Shown: positions 6,409 to 17,800 of the stretch, piece by piece
How positions within the stretch are numbered: the stretch's first letter is position 1
Layout of the letters: each line of letters begins with the position of its first letter
NCBI GenBank assembly: GCA_900313345.1
Contig: OMQW01000052.1
Coordinates: forward strand, 1 to 26,021
Length of the DNA stretch: 26,021 bases
DNA from: an uncultured Eubacteriales bacterium
Lineage (GTDB): Bacteria; Bacillota_I; Bacilli_A; RF39; UBA660
Reading direction: 5' to 3'
Position numbers and translations under genes: made by a program
Notes under the pieces: model-generated
Database searches by the model: none
Told to the model about the DNA's origin: nothing
The model's input: only the letters and a program-made list of their open reading frames with translations

Positions 6409-7206
6409 ATGAAAAAGAGAGTTTTAAGTGCTATTGTTATGATAGCTGTATTTGTTCCATTATTATTAATTGGTGGTAAAGTATTTACTATATTTATGTG
6501 TGGACTTGCATGTCTTGCAACTTATGAATTTATAAATATTAAAGAAAGTAAAAAAGTTCCTAGTATTATTAAAATTTTTGCTTATTTAGGTGTAATATTT
6601 ATGGTACTTAATAATATTGATAATATTGATTTTAATTATACTATTGATTATAAGTTTATTAGTGTATTAATATTTGCTTTTTTAATACCTCTTGTATTTT
6701 TAGATGATAATAAGACATATAATATTAATGATGCTTTATATTTAATTGGTATTACATTATTTGTAGGATTTAGTTTTAATTTACTAAGTGTTGTTAGAAA
6801 CTATGATGTAATGTATTTTATATATTTATTATTAATAGCAGTTGTTTCTGATACTTTTGCTTATATAAGTGGTAGTTTAGTAGGAAAACACAAATTATGT
6901 CCTAATATTAGTCCTAATAAGACTGTTGAAGGTTTAATTTATGGTACTTTAGTTGGTAGTTTTGTTGGTAGTTATTTCTATTTAGTGTTTATTAATGCAA
7001 GTATGAATATTTTAACTATTGGTATTACTACTTTAGTTTTATCATTAATTGGTGCGATTGGGGATTTAGTTTTCTCTATGATTAAGAGATATTATAAGAC
7101 TAAGGATTTTTCAAATTTAATTCCTGGTCATGGTGGAATTCTTGATAGGTTTGATAGTTTAATATTCATTGCACTTGCATCAATTTTAGTAATTGGTATT
7201 ATATAG
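6409..7206 (+). CDS. cdsA: phosphatidate cytidylyltransferase CdsA
   Basis: CdsA makes CDP-diacylglycerol from phosphatidic acid and CTP, the branch point for membrane phospholipids. The protein has 265 residues, about the usual length, and about eight hydrophobic helices. The family signature is near the end: S223-MIKR (K226, R227), KTKDF and PGHGGILDRFD (239-249). The middle conserved part SDTFAYISGSLVGKH...SPNKTVEG is also intact. Start: GGAGGA at 6399-6404 fits the ATG at 6409; the ATG at 6397 lies in front of this ribosome site, almost at the predicted transcription start. rseP follows after eight bases. In B. subtilis dxr lies between cdsA and rasP; here it does not. Confidence 0.95.
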   Translation: MKKRVLSAIVMIAVFVPLLLIGGKVFTIFMCGLACLATYEFINIKESKKVPSIIKIFAYLGVIFMVLNNIDNIDFNYTIDYKFISVLIFAFLIPLVFLDDNKTYNINDALYLIGITLFVGFSFNLLSVVRNYDVMYFIYLLLIAVVSDTFAYISGSLVGKHKLCPNISPNKTVEGLIYGTLVGSFVGSYFYLVFINASMNILTIGITTLVLSLIGAIGDLVFSMIKRYYKTKDFSNLIPGHGGILDRFDSLIFIALASILVIGII

Positions 7207-7214
7207 GAGGATTT

Positions 7215-8282
7215 ATGAGTATAATTGTTAATTTACTATTATTTATTTTAATACTTGGTATTATTGTCTTTATTCATGAATTTGGGCATTTTATATTTGC
7301 TAAAATAACTGGAGTTTATGTATATGAGTTTTCTATTGGTATGGGACCTAAGTTATTTAGTAAAAAAGGTAAAAGTGGTGAGACTGATTATTCTATTAGA
7401 GCTATTCCAATAGGAGGATTTTGTTCTCTTGCTGGGGAAGATATAGAAAATGATGATAAGAGTATTCCTAAAAATAGAAAATTACAAAGTAAAACTAAAT
7501 TACAAAGATTCTTAATTATGTTTATGGGTCCTGGATTTAACTTTTTACTTGCTATAGTAATTTTACTATTTATTGGATTATGTTTTGGGTCTAGTGATTT
7601 AACTCCTAGAATATCTAGCACTCAAAGAGATTATCCAGCTTATGATGCTGGACTTACTAAGGGTGATTTAATTAAAGAAATTAATGGACATAAAATCTAT
7701 ACAATGGATGATGTTACATTATATATAGCACTACAAGATCATAAAAAAGATTTAAAAATTAAAGCTGTTAAAAAAAGTGGCTTAAGTCATGTTTACACTT
7801 TAAAAGCTAAGAAGGAAGTTAGTAAAGTTAAGGGTGAAAAAGTAACTTCTTATAAATATGGTATTGGTTTAAAAACAAAAAAAGTTTATGGAGTAGGTAA
7901 TGCTTTAAAATTTACTTTTGTTAAAACATGTGCATTATTTAGACAAATGTGGGTTACAGTTGTTTATTTATTTACTGGGCATATTAGATTAAATCAATTA
8001 AGTGGACCAGTTGGTATTTATTCTATTGTTGGTGAACAATCACATAATGGATTTAGTGCATTAATTTATTTACTTGCATATTTAAGCATTAATGTTGGAT
8101 TTTTAAATTTACTTCCTATTCCAGCTTTTGATGGTGGACATATTTTATTTATAATTATTGAGTTAATTAAAGGAAGCCCTGTTGATCCTAAACTTGAAAA
8201 TAAGATACATACAATTGGATTAATGTTATTAATGTTATTAATGCTTGTTATTACAATTAATGATATTCTTAGATTATTTTAA
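7215..8282 (+). CDS. rseP: site-2 zinc metalloprotease RseP/RasP
   Basis: An intramembrane zinc protease of 355 residues that cleaves membrane-spanning substrates such as anti-sigma factors (RsiW in B. subtilis) and leftover signal peptides. The zinc-binding HEFGH is at residues 21-25 in the first helix, and the third ligand is D306 in LLPIPAFDGGHILF. A single PDZ domain lies around residues 130-200 (YPAYDAGLTKGDLIKEINGHKI region). FMGPGFNFLLAI and QLSGPVGIYSIV are further family motifs. The ribosome site TAGGAGG (7204-7210) overlaps the cdsA stop codon, so the two genes form one operon. The usual downstream neighbours proS and polC are not here; the operon ends in a strong terminator. Confidence 0.95.
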   Translation: MSIIVNLLLFILILGIIVFIHEFGHFIFAKITGVYVYEFSIGMGPKLFSKKGKSGETDYSIRAIPIGGFCSLAGEDIENDDKSIPKNRKLQSKTKLQRFLIMFMGPGFNFLLAIVILLFIGLCFGSSDLTPRISSTQRDYPAYDAGLTKGDLIKEINGHKIYTMDDVTLYIALQDHKKDLKIKAVKKSGLSHVYTLKAKKEVSKVKGEKVTSYKYGIGLKTKKVYGVGNALKFTFVKTCALFRQMWVTVVYLFTGHIRLNQLSGPVGIYSIVGEQSHNGFSALIYLLAYLSINVGFLNLLPIPAFDGGHILFIIIELIKGSPVDPKLENKIHTIGLMLLMLLMLVITINDILRLF

Positions 8283-8296
8283 TCTAAGAATTTTTA
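8265..8296 (+). terminator. intrinsic terminator after rseP
   Basis: A perfect 12-bp stem ATTCTTAGATTA / TAATCTAAGAAT with loop TTT, then a T-run. The left arm encodes the last residues of RseP and the stop codon opens the right arm. Confidence 0.85.
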
Positions 8297-8325
8297 TTTA
8301 AAAAATAGTTAAATTATATTATAAT
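8297..8325 (+). promoter_or_regulatory. probable sigma-A promoter for nifJ
   Basis: Perfect TATAAT (8320-8325) with a weak -35 TTTAAA (8297-8302) at 17 bases. The surrounding DNA is nearly all A/T, so the exact -35 is uncertain. Confidence 0.45.
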
Positions 8326-8357
8326 TATATTAGTTTATAGAATGGAGTTTGATAAAG

Positions 8358-11300
8358 ATGATGAAAATAATGGATGGAAATGAGGCAATGGCATATTCTG
8401 CCTATAACTTTACAGAAGTAAGTGGACTTTATCCAATTACTCCTGCAAGTCCTATGGGAGAAGTTACAGATAAATGGGCAGGTGAAGGTAAGAAAAACTT
8501 TTTTGGTACTCCTGTTAAAGTAGTTGAAATGGAAAGTGAAGCTGGTGCCGCTGGTATGATACATGGTTCACTTCTTTCTGGGGCTTTAACTAGTACTTAT
8601 ACTGCAAGTCAAGGTTTATTATTAATGCTTCCTGATATGTATAAGATTGCTGGTGAAGGACTTCCTTGTGTAATTAATGTTTCAGCTAGAACTATTGCAA
8701 CACATGCTCTTTCTATATTTGGAGATCATAGTGATATTTATGCTGCAAAGGGAACTGGTTTTGCTTTTTTAGCTTCTAGTTCTGTACAAGATGCTATGGA
8801 TTTAACTAATGTTAGCTATTTAAGTGCTATTAAAGGAAAAGTTCCTTTTGTTAATTTTATGGATGGATTTAGAACTAGTCATGAAATTCAAAAAATTGAA
8901 ACTATTGATACAGAAAAAGTTAAAGAATTAATAGATTTAAAAGCTTTAAGCGAATTTAGAAATAGAAGTTTAAATCCAAATAATCCTTATACTTATGGTA
9001 CTAATCAAAATGGTGATGTTTATTTCCAAATGGTTGAAGCTAGAAATAAATATTATGATCAATTACCTGATATAGTTAATAATTATATGAAAAAAATTAA
9101 TAGTATTACAGGCAGAAATTATAAACCTTTTAATTATTATGGTGCTGTTAATGCTACTAAAGTAATTGTTTCTATGGGCTCTGTTTCAGAAACTATTAAA
9201 GAAACTGTTAGTTATTTAACTAAAAAGGGTGAAGCTGTTGGAGTTATTGAAGTTCATTTATTTAGACCATTTTCTTCAAAATATTTTTTATCTGTTCTTC
9301 CTAAAACAGTTAAAAAAATTATTGTTCTTGATAGATGCAAAGAAGCAGGAGATGTTGGTGAAACATTATATTTAGATGTATTAAAAGTAGTAAGAGATGT
9401 TTCAACTAAAGTTAAAGTTATTGGTGGACGTTATGGACTTGCTTCTAAAGATACTACTCCTAGTATGATTAAAGCTTTATTTGATTTTGTTGATTCTAAA
9501 GATAGTCATTCTAATTTTACTATTGGTATTAATGATGATGTTACTAATTTAAGTGTTAAATATGATCCTAAGTTTTTAATACCTAGTTTTACTACTAACT
9601 TTATGATTTATGGATATGGTTCTGATGGAATGGTGTCAGCATCTAAAGATATATTAAAGATTACGGGTAATTATAGCAAAGCTTATGTTCAAGGATATTT
9701 TCAATATGATAGTAAGAAGAGTGGAGGAGTTACTATAAGTCATTTAAGATTTAGTGGTAGTCCAATACATTCTGAATATTATAATCAAAGTAGTAATTTT
9801 GTTATTTGTACTAAAGATTCTTATTTAAATAAACTTCATATGTTTGAAAAGGTTTCTAATAATGGAATATTCCTTTTAAATACTCATATGAATAGTGAAG
9901 AATTAATTAAAACTTTATCTAATTATGATAAAAGAATAATTGAAAAGAAAAATATTAAACTATATATAGTAGATGCTTCTAATATTGCTAAACTTTATGG
10001 ACTTGATAATAAAATTAGTTCTATTATGGAAACTATTATATTTAAATTAGGTAAATTAATTGATTATGATTTTGCTGTTACTAAAATAAAAGAAAGTATA
10101 GAAGCTAAATTTGGTAATAAAGGTGGAGAAATTGCTTTAAAAAATATTAAAGCAATAGATAATGCTATTAGTAATATAGTTCAAGTTAAACTTCCTAATA
10201 TTCAATATATTCCTGAAATGCCTAAAAATTTAAGTAAGTTTGAAATTATTAATACTATGGAAGGTGATACTTTACCTGTTAGTAGTTTCTTAGGTGAGTG
10301 TAATGGAGAAGTTTCTTCTAATACTTCTAAACTTGAAAAAAGAGATATTGCTGAAAATGTTCCTTGCTATGATTCTTCTAAATGTATTCAATGTGGACTT
10401 TGTAGTTTAGTTTGCCCTCATGCTGTTATTAGACCTTTCTTACTTGATGAAGATGAAGTCATGGATGCACCTAGTTCGTTAAAAGATAAACTTACTGATA
10501 TGAAAGTAGGAGATGTAACTTATAAATATACTATTGGTATAAGTGTTAAAGATTGTACTGGATGTTCTTTATGTGCTAATATTTGTCCTGGTAAAAAGGG
10601 AGAAAAAGCATTAACTTTAAAAGAAAAAGTTAATGATCCTATTATTATTAAAGAAACTGAATATTTATTTAATGAAGTAGGAGAAAAGAGAGTTCTTCCT
10701 AATAACACTGTTAAGGGTACTCAACTTAGAAAACCAAAATTTGAATTTAGTGGAGCATGTGCTGGATGTGGTGAAACTCCTTATTTAAAACTTTTATCAC
10801 AATTATTTGGTGATAATATGATTGTTGCTAATGCTACTGGTTGTTCTTCTATATATAGTGCTAGTTACCCATCTAGTCCTTGGAGCACTCCTTGGGCAAA
10901 TAGTTTATTTGAGGATAATGCAGAGTTTGGTTATGGTATGAGAATTGCTGATATAGCTAAGAAAAATAGAATAGCAACATTAATAAACGATAATATTAAT
11001 TTAGTTAAAAAGAGTGAAGAAAAAATTTATAAAGCTTATATTAATGAGCCTAATATGGAAAACTCAGATAAGTTGTTAGAAATTCTTCCTAAGACTAAAA
11101 TACCTGGATTACTTGAGTTAAAAGATGACATTAAGCCTAAATCAATTTGGATTGTTGGTGGAGATGGTTGGGCATATGATATAGGATTTAATGGTATTGA
11201 TCATGTACTTGCAAATCATGAAAATGTTAATATATTAGTTTTAGATACTGAGGTTTATTCTAATACAGGAGGACAAGCTTCTAAAAGTACTAGACTTGGT

Positions 11301-11777
11301 GCTACTGCTAAGTTTGTATCTAGTGGTAAAAAGACAGCTAAAAAAGATCTTGCAAGAATAGCTCTTACTTATCCACATGTTTATGTTGGTACTATTTCAC
11401 TTGGAGCTAATCCAATGCAAGCTATTAAAGTGTTAAATGAAGCAGAAGCATATGACGGACCTTCTATTGTTATTGCATACTCTCCTTGTATTGCACAAAA
11501 GATAATTAAAGGAATGGGTAATTCTATAGAAGAAGAAAAAAAAGCTACTAATTCTGGATATTTTCCAATATTTCACTATAATCCAGTAACAAAAGAATTT
11601 AAATTAGATTCTAAAGCAGATTTTTCTCTTTATGCAGATTTCTTAGGTGGAGAAGATAGATATAGAATTTTAAAAAATATAAATAAAGATTATAAAAAAA
11701 TACTTGAAGAAAACAAAAGAAATGCTGAAGAAAGATATAATTTCTATCAAAATTTAAGTATTAAAAAAGAGCAATAA
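8358..11777 (+). CDS. nifJ: pyruvate:ferredoxin (flavodoxin) oxidoreductase
   Basis: A single-chain PFOR of 1139 residues, near the usual 1170-1190. It oxidises pyruvate to acetyl-CoA and CO2 and reduces ferredoxin, the main pyruvate route in many anaerobes. Order of domains: N-terminal pyruvate/TPP domain with YPITPASPMGE (25-35); transketolase C-like domain; gamma domain; EKR-type region; two-cluster ferredoxin domain with C676-x2-C679-x2-C682-x3-C686 and C733-x2-C736-x2-C739-x3-C743; then the C-terminal TPP domain with CAGCGETPY, ATGCSSIY, GDGWAYDIG (935-943) and DTEVYSNTGGQASKSTRLG. All iron-sulfur and cofactor motifs are present. Start: GGAG at 8344-8347 is ten bases before the ATG at 8358; the TTG at 8349 is too close to it. 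Monocistronic between two terminators. Confidence 0.98.
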   Translation: MMKIMDGNEAMAYSAYNFTEVSGLYPITPASPMGEVTDKWAGEGKKNFFGTPVKVVEMESEAGAAGMIHGSLLSGALTSTYTASQGLLLMLPDMYKIAGEGLPCVINVSARTIATHALSIFGDHSDIYAAKGTGFAFLASSSVQDAMDLTNVSYLSAIKGKVPFVNFMDGFRTSHEIQKIETIDTEKVKELIDLKALSEFRNRSLNPNNPYTYGTNQNGDVYFQMVEARNKYYDQLPDIVNNYMKKINSITGRNYKPFNYYGAVNATKVIVSMGSVSETIKETVSYLTKKGEAVGVIEVHLFRPFSSKYFLSVLPKTVKKIIVLDRCKEAGDVGETLYLDVLKVVRDVSTKVKVIGGRYGLASKDTTPSMIKALFDFVDSKDSHSNFTIGINDDVTNLSVKYDPKFLIPSFTTNFMIYGYGSDGMVSASKDILKITGNYSKAYVQGYFQYDSKKSGGVTISHLRFSGSPIHSEYYNQSSNFVICTKDSYLNKLHMFEKVSNNGIFLLNTHMNSEELIKTLSNYDKRIIEKKNIKLYIVDASNIAKLYGLDNKISSIMETIIFKLGKLIDYDFAVTKIKESIEAKFGNKGGEIALKNIKAIDNAISNIVQVKLPNIQYIPEMPKNLSKFEIINTMEGDTLPVSSFLGECNGEVSSNTSKLEKRDIAENVPCYDSSKCIQCGLCSLVCPHAVIRPFLLDEDEVMDAPSSLKDKLTDMKVGDVTYKYTIGISVKDCTGCSLCANICPGKKGEKALTLKEKVNDPIIIKETEYLFNEVGEKRVLPNNTVKGTQLRKPKFEFSGACAGCGETPYLKLLSQLFGDNMIVANATGCSSIYSASYPSSPWSTPWANSLFEDNAEFGYGMRIADIAKKNRIATLINDNINLVKKSEEKIYKAYINEPNMENSDKLLEILPKTKIPGLLELKDDIKPKSIWIVGGDGWAYDIGFNGIDHVLANHENVNILVLDTEVYSNTGGQASKSTRLGATAKFVSSGKKTAKKDLARIALTYPHVYVGTISLGANPMQAIKVLNEAEAYDGPSIVIAYSPCIAQKIIKGMGNSIEEEKKATNSGYFPIFHYNPVTKEFKLDSKADFSLYADFLGGEDRYRILKNINKDYKKILEENKRNAEERYNFYQNLSIKKEQ

Positions 11778-11790
11778 AATGCTTTTTTTT
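11763..11790 (+). terminator. intrinsic terminator after nifJ
   Basis: AAAAAGAGCA pairs with TGCTTTTTTT (one G-T pair) around loop ATAAAA, ending in eight T's. The hairpin covers the last codons and the stop of nifJ. Confidence 0.75.
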
Positions 11791-11814
11791 ATTCACAAAT
11801 TTTGTTTTTTTTTG

Positions 11815-11843
11815 TTGATATATAAATACTATTTTGATATAAT
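11815..11843 (+). promoter_or_regulatory. strong extended -10 sigma-A promoter for the giant gene
   Basis: TTGATA (11815-11820), 17-base spacer, perfect TATAAT (11838-11843) preceded by TGA, giving an extended -10. This is among the best promoters in the window. AGAGGTG (11861-11867) is a good ribosome site for the ATG at 11873. Confidence 0.8.
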
Positions 11844-11872
11844 GAAAGTAATATGAAGATAGAGGTGCAGTT

Positions 11873-14800
11873 ATGGAAAAGTTAAATGAAATTTTAAAGA
11901 AAATAATTACTAGATATACTATAAAAGAGAATAAAAATAATAAGATTACTAAGGAAGAAAATGATGAAAATAGACGAAAAAAAATAATTGCTATTATAGT
12001 ACTTATTTTATTACTTTTCTTTTTATTAATATTTAATGTTGGTGATATACTTGTTGGAAGACCAACTAGACCAGTATTAAATAAACCAGGAAATGACTGG
12101 TATAACGAAAAAGTAATAGGTATTGAAAAAGATTCTATCGCTAAAAAGAAAATAGATCATTATTTATATTGTATTACTGATAAAAATAGTATTGATGGAT
12201 GTAAATGGGAAATTACTAAAACAAAGAATGTTAATGTTATAACTAATGGCATTAACTATGTATTCTTTAAGGCAGTAGATTCAGATGGTAACATTGGTGA
12301 TCCATCTAGCCCTGTTGTTGTTAAGATTGATAATATAGCACCTACTATTAACAGTATTATAAGAGAAAACTTGAAGAATAGTATTAAGGTTAGCGTTGAT
12401 GCTATTGATAATGAATCTGGTATTAAAGCTTATTACTATAAATTAGATGATGGTGAATGGGTTAAAGGGGACAAGGATTTTGAATTTAAAAATCTAGAAG
12501 AAAATAAAGAATATAATATTTCTATTAGAGTCGTTGATAATGCAGGGAATATTAAGGAACTATCTTTAACTGCTACTACTGATAATTCTGGAAAGACTAC
12601 ATTTGATTTAGATGATAATAAAAATAATAAAGCTAAAGCAGATGATAAGGATAAAACTAAAGATAATGAAACTAAGGAAGAACCAGATTTAACAATTCCT
12701 TCAGTTAGTTTAGATGGAATACCAAATGAGTTTTATTATGGAGAAGATTATAAAATACCTACTAATTATAAATTTGGTAAGAGTGGTGGAAAACTTACTT
12801 GTTATATAGATTCTAAAGAAACTAACTTAACTTCTACAAAAACACTTTTATTATTAAAACATACAATTAAGTGTGATGCTAAAGGTAATAATGGATTAAT
12901 TGCAAGTGCTTCTAAAGAAATTAATATTAAGCCTAAAGAAATAGATGAGGATAAAGAATGGGATGGATGGATTACAATGAATTTAAAATATCCTGAAAAT
13001 TCTATTAAATGGCAATGGAAACTTGATGATTCTGCTATAGAACAAGATCATAGAGAATTTGAAGATTATACTGGACCAATAACAGTTAGACTAAATGATG
13101 TAGAACATGTTCTAATTAGTTATGAAATAGATGGGGAAGGATTTAAAGAATATCCAGGAACTACAGAACCTTATACTTATATATGGGCTGATGATTATTC
13201 ATTAAATTCTACTGATAAAACTAAAGTTTATATTTCGTATTCTAGAAATAGTGATAAGAGAGAATATAAAATAAATGATGGAAAATGGCAAGAATATAAA
13301 GGAGCATTTGAAGCTTCTGCAGATAGTAATATTCAATCTAGAGCTACTAATATTGATGAAATAGTAACTGCAGATGGAACAAAAACAATTAAAAAGAGGA
13401 GTGCTTATGATTCTATATATATTAGTTATGATAAAAGGCTTACAAGAGATCCTTTAAGCATTAAAATATATTTTGATAACAATAGTATTCAATTAAATGA
13501 GGAAACTAATGCTAGACTTATTTATACAGATGGAGCTAAAAAGATTGTTTATAGTATAAATGGTGGAGTTTATACAGATTATACTGGACCATTTAAAGTA
13601 AAAGCACTAGATAATGTTACAGCAATAGTTTATAAAGATATTAATTATTATAATAGTGATGGAGAAATAGTTAATACTAAAGAACTTTCTGCAAGTGCTA
13701 GTAAAGATGTTGATGTTACTAATTATGAACTTGAAGATTTTGATTTTTCTATTAATGCACCTTATAGTTTAGAAGAAAATAAAACTAGTAAAGTATCTAT
13801 TAATGCACCAGAAGATTCTGAAAAAATATTATATTCTATTAATGGTTCTGATTATAGTGAATATGATAAAGAGTTTGAAGTTAGTGCAGATACATTAGTA
13901 ACTGCAATGGTAACTAAAAAAGTTAAACTATTAGATAATGATGGTAATACAATTGATATTATTTCTAAAACAAAGACAAAGAGTAAATATATTAAGTTAA
14001 AAGAAATAGAACCTCCAATAGAAGATGAAATTGATGGACCTAATATTTATGAAAATCCAGATAGTTTAGTAGAAGAAGCTACTATATCTATGGATACTTT
14101 TTATCCATCCGAATCAATTTGGTATAAAGAGGGATATTATGGAAGATATACTAAATATAATGGAGAATTTAAGGTATCTAATAATGAGACAATTTATGCT
14201 TATTATATTAGAAAAGAAGATGGGTTAAAATCAAAAGTTTCTAGCTTTAAAGTATCTAATATTAAAAAACCTTATTTACCTTATATAAGATTTGAATCTG
14301 ATCATGATTTAAATACTATTACTGATAATGAAAATATTACTGTTATTAGTAAAGATGCTGATACAGTTAAATATAGTTTTGATAATGTACAATTTATAGA
14401 TTATACTTCACCAATTAATATTGATCATAATTGTACTATTTATGTTAAAGCAGAGAATAATTATGGTGATACTGTTGAGAATTTGTCTATTACTAATATT
14501 GGTAATAGTAATCCTCCTGCTATTATTAAAAATCTTGATGTATTTATTACTAGTGATCCTACAAAAGAGGAAGTTAAAGGTTTAGTTAATAAAACAAATA
14601 TTTCTATATCTTTTGATAATGATGCAACTGAAAAGTTATATTCATTAGATGGATATACATTTATACCTTATGAAGGACCTTTTGAATTAAAAGAAAATAC
14701 TACTATTATTGCTGTTGCAAGGGGTGAGAATGCTTTTGGTAGTGCTAAGTTAAAAATTGATTTTTTAACTACTGGTATAGCTAAACCTGATATTATACCT

Positions 14801-17800
14801 AATACTAAACAAAAAGCTTATTCTGTTGATATTGATATTGACTATGATAAGACTGCTGTAAAAAAATACTATAAATTAAATGATGATACTTATCATGAGT
14901 ATACAGGAACATTTACTGTAACTGAAAATAATACACTTATTACAGCTTATAATGAAAATGCTTTAGGACAAAGTGCAAAGAGTACATATTACGTTTCTAA
15001 TATTGTTAAGCAACCTTCTTATGAAATGGTTGATAAAGGCGATTACTTTATTCTTAAACTTAATTATCCTGCTACAACAAATTCAAACACTTGGGAATAT
15101 AAGTGGACTAAAGATGGTAAATGGAAACATTATGATACTAAGTATAATTTATTATTAATTAAAGCTTCTGCTAAAGAAAAATATGTAAATGCAGATGGTG
15201 CTATTATTGAAGATGAATATGGTAATAAATTAACTTATACTGATCATTATTACTTTGTAAATGATGTTACTAGTGATTTAGCTGAGAATTTATTTATGAG
15301 ATGGAGTAATGAACAAATTAATGAAATAAATATTATTTCAAATACTAAACTTCCTACAAATAGCGTTGATATTAGAATTCAATTTCCTACTGGTGATAAA
15401 TATTTGTATAAAATTATTGATAAAAATGGTAAACAAACTGAGTGGAAAAAATATAATGGTGTTTTTACTATAAAAGAAAACAATACTACAGTACTTGCTA
15501 AATATTTTAAGCAAGAAACTGGCGATAGTAAAATTGTCAGTTATAAAGTTACTAATATAGATGAAACTAGTCCAGAGGTTTCAGGCATTGCTGATTTTGA
15601 GTCTCCTATTAGAAAATTAAATGTCACTATTAAAGCTGTAGATGATGTGGAAGTTGAAACTGTTGGTTATGCTAAGGGAAAACATGATGTTAAGTTCTTT
15701 GAGGATGATGGAAAATTTATTAAAAACAATGGAACATTTAGTGTAGAAGAAAATGGCTTTTATACTCTATATGCAAGTGATACTGTTGGACATCAAGTGG
15801 TTAAAGTTATCGAAATAACTAATATTGATAAAAATGCTCCTGATTTATATATTAATTTACTTGATAAGAATTTAAGTTCTAAAGTTAGATTTACAATTAC
15901 AGGTACTGCTAAAGATATATCCTATAGTGTTGGTAATGATACTAATTATAAAAAATATAATAGTGGCGATGAAATAACTTTAACTTCAGAAGAATGTGAG
16001 AAATTATTTAATTCTGATGGATCTTTAACTATTTATGCTAAGGGTATTAATGAGGCTTTAAATGAAGCTACTATTCATACTAATATTAATAATCTAGATA
16101 ATAATATTTTTGCAGCTCCAGTTATAAATAATGTTGCAGGTTACCCTATTTTAACTGAATATGGTATGAAGTTAGATGATTATATTACTATTAGTTATGA
16201 TAATAATTATGATGATTTATATAATGAATATTCTGTTGATGGTGGAGAAACATGGCTTCCTTACGTCGGACCATTTAATTCACAAAGTGGTAATATAGTT
16301 GCTAGAAGTACTAGACTTGAATCTGGTTTAAGTAAATCAAATTCTAAAAAAATAAACTTACCTACTGATGCTATTCCTTATTCTAGTTTTGATGGTGATG
16401 TAAATACTAAACAAAATTATCCTGGAACTTATAAATTTTTAGTTGATAAGACTGCTTGGAATAGTTATCTTTCAATTATAGAAACTTGTCATTATTATTC
16501 TGGTATGACTATGTATTTCTATGATGATAATAATAATTTAATAAAACAAGAAACACTTAATGTTGAATATAGTAGTTCTAATAATACTGAACATATTTAT
16601 TTAATTCCTGAAAATACAAGTTATATAACAATAGGCACTGATCATGGTTTTGGTACTAATGCCGAGGTTAATGAAATAACTCTTTCTAATGAACCTAGAT
16701 TTAATGTAAAGAAGAATTATTCTAAAATTATTAATGATGGAATTATAATTGGTAATAATGAAATATCTATTGATTTTTATAAAACTTCTGTAAAATATTT
16801 ATATAAAATTAATGATGGCAAATGGAAAAATTATACTTTAGGAAAAATTTTAAATATAAAAAATGGAGATACTTTATATGCTAAGGGAATAGATATGTTT
16901 GGTGTAGAAACTAGAATAATCTCTTCTGTTGTTTCTAATGTACCTGATGATTGTGTTCCTGCTGCTGGAACTGATAATAATTCATCTACTTATTATTATT
17001 CTGGTTATACACAATATAAACTTATAGTAGATAAATCTGCTTTTGGTAAATATATTCAAGTTGTTTATACAGATGGTAAGGGTGGATTTACATTACGTTA
17101 TTATAATTTAGACGATGAAAATTTCTATACTTACGATCATGAAAATAGTGGAGGTTCTCATGCTGCAATATCTATTATTCCTTCTGATGCTGAATATTTA
17201 AAAATTAACGGATATAGTAATTGGGGAATAGGATATATCTCTGATATTAAGATATTATCTAAGCCCGGAATTTATAATAATAATAAATATAATAGCATTT
17301 CTGATAAAGGAAATAAGATAGTTAAAAATCAAATAATTGGAATTAATTATGATAGTAAATCTATAAAGAAATTATATAGTTTCGATAATAAAACTTGGAA
17401 TGATTATACAGATAAATTTACTGCTAAGATTGGTGATACGATTTATGCAAAAGCAATAGATGCTGATGGAGTTGAAACTGAGGTTAGCTCTTATAAGGTT
17501 GCTTTATCTACTAATGCTTTAAATAATAATGCGTTAGATGGCAATGAGAAAACTTATGAATCTGTTAATGGTTCTAGATTAAATATTGATGAATCTATGT
17601 ATGGTGAGAGAATTAATTTTAAAACTAATGGTAATGATACAGTTAAGTTCTTTGATAAACAAGGTACTGAAATGACTGTTTATACTACTACTGTTACTGG
17701 TAGTGGATGGCATGAAGTTACTGTTCCTCAAGCTTCTAAATATATGACATTTACTAGTAATTATGTTTATGAAGTAAGACCTAAGTTTGAACCTACTATT

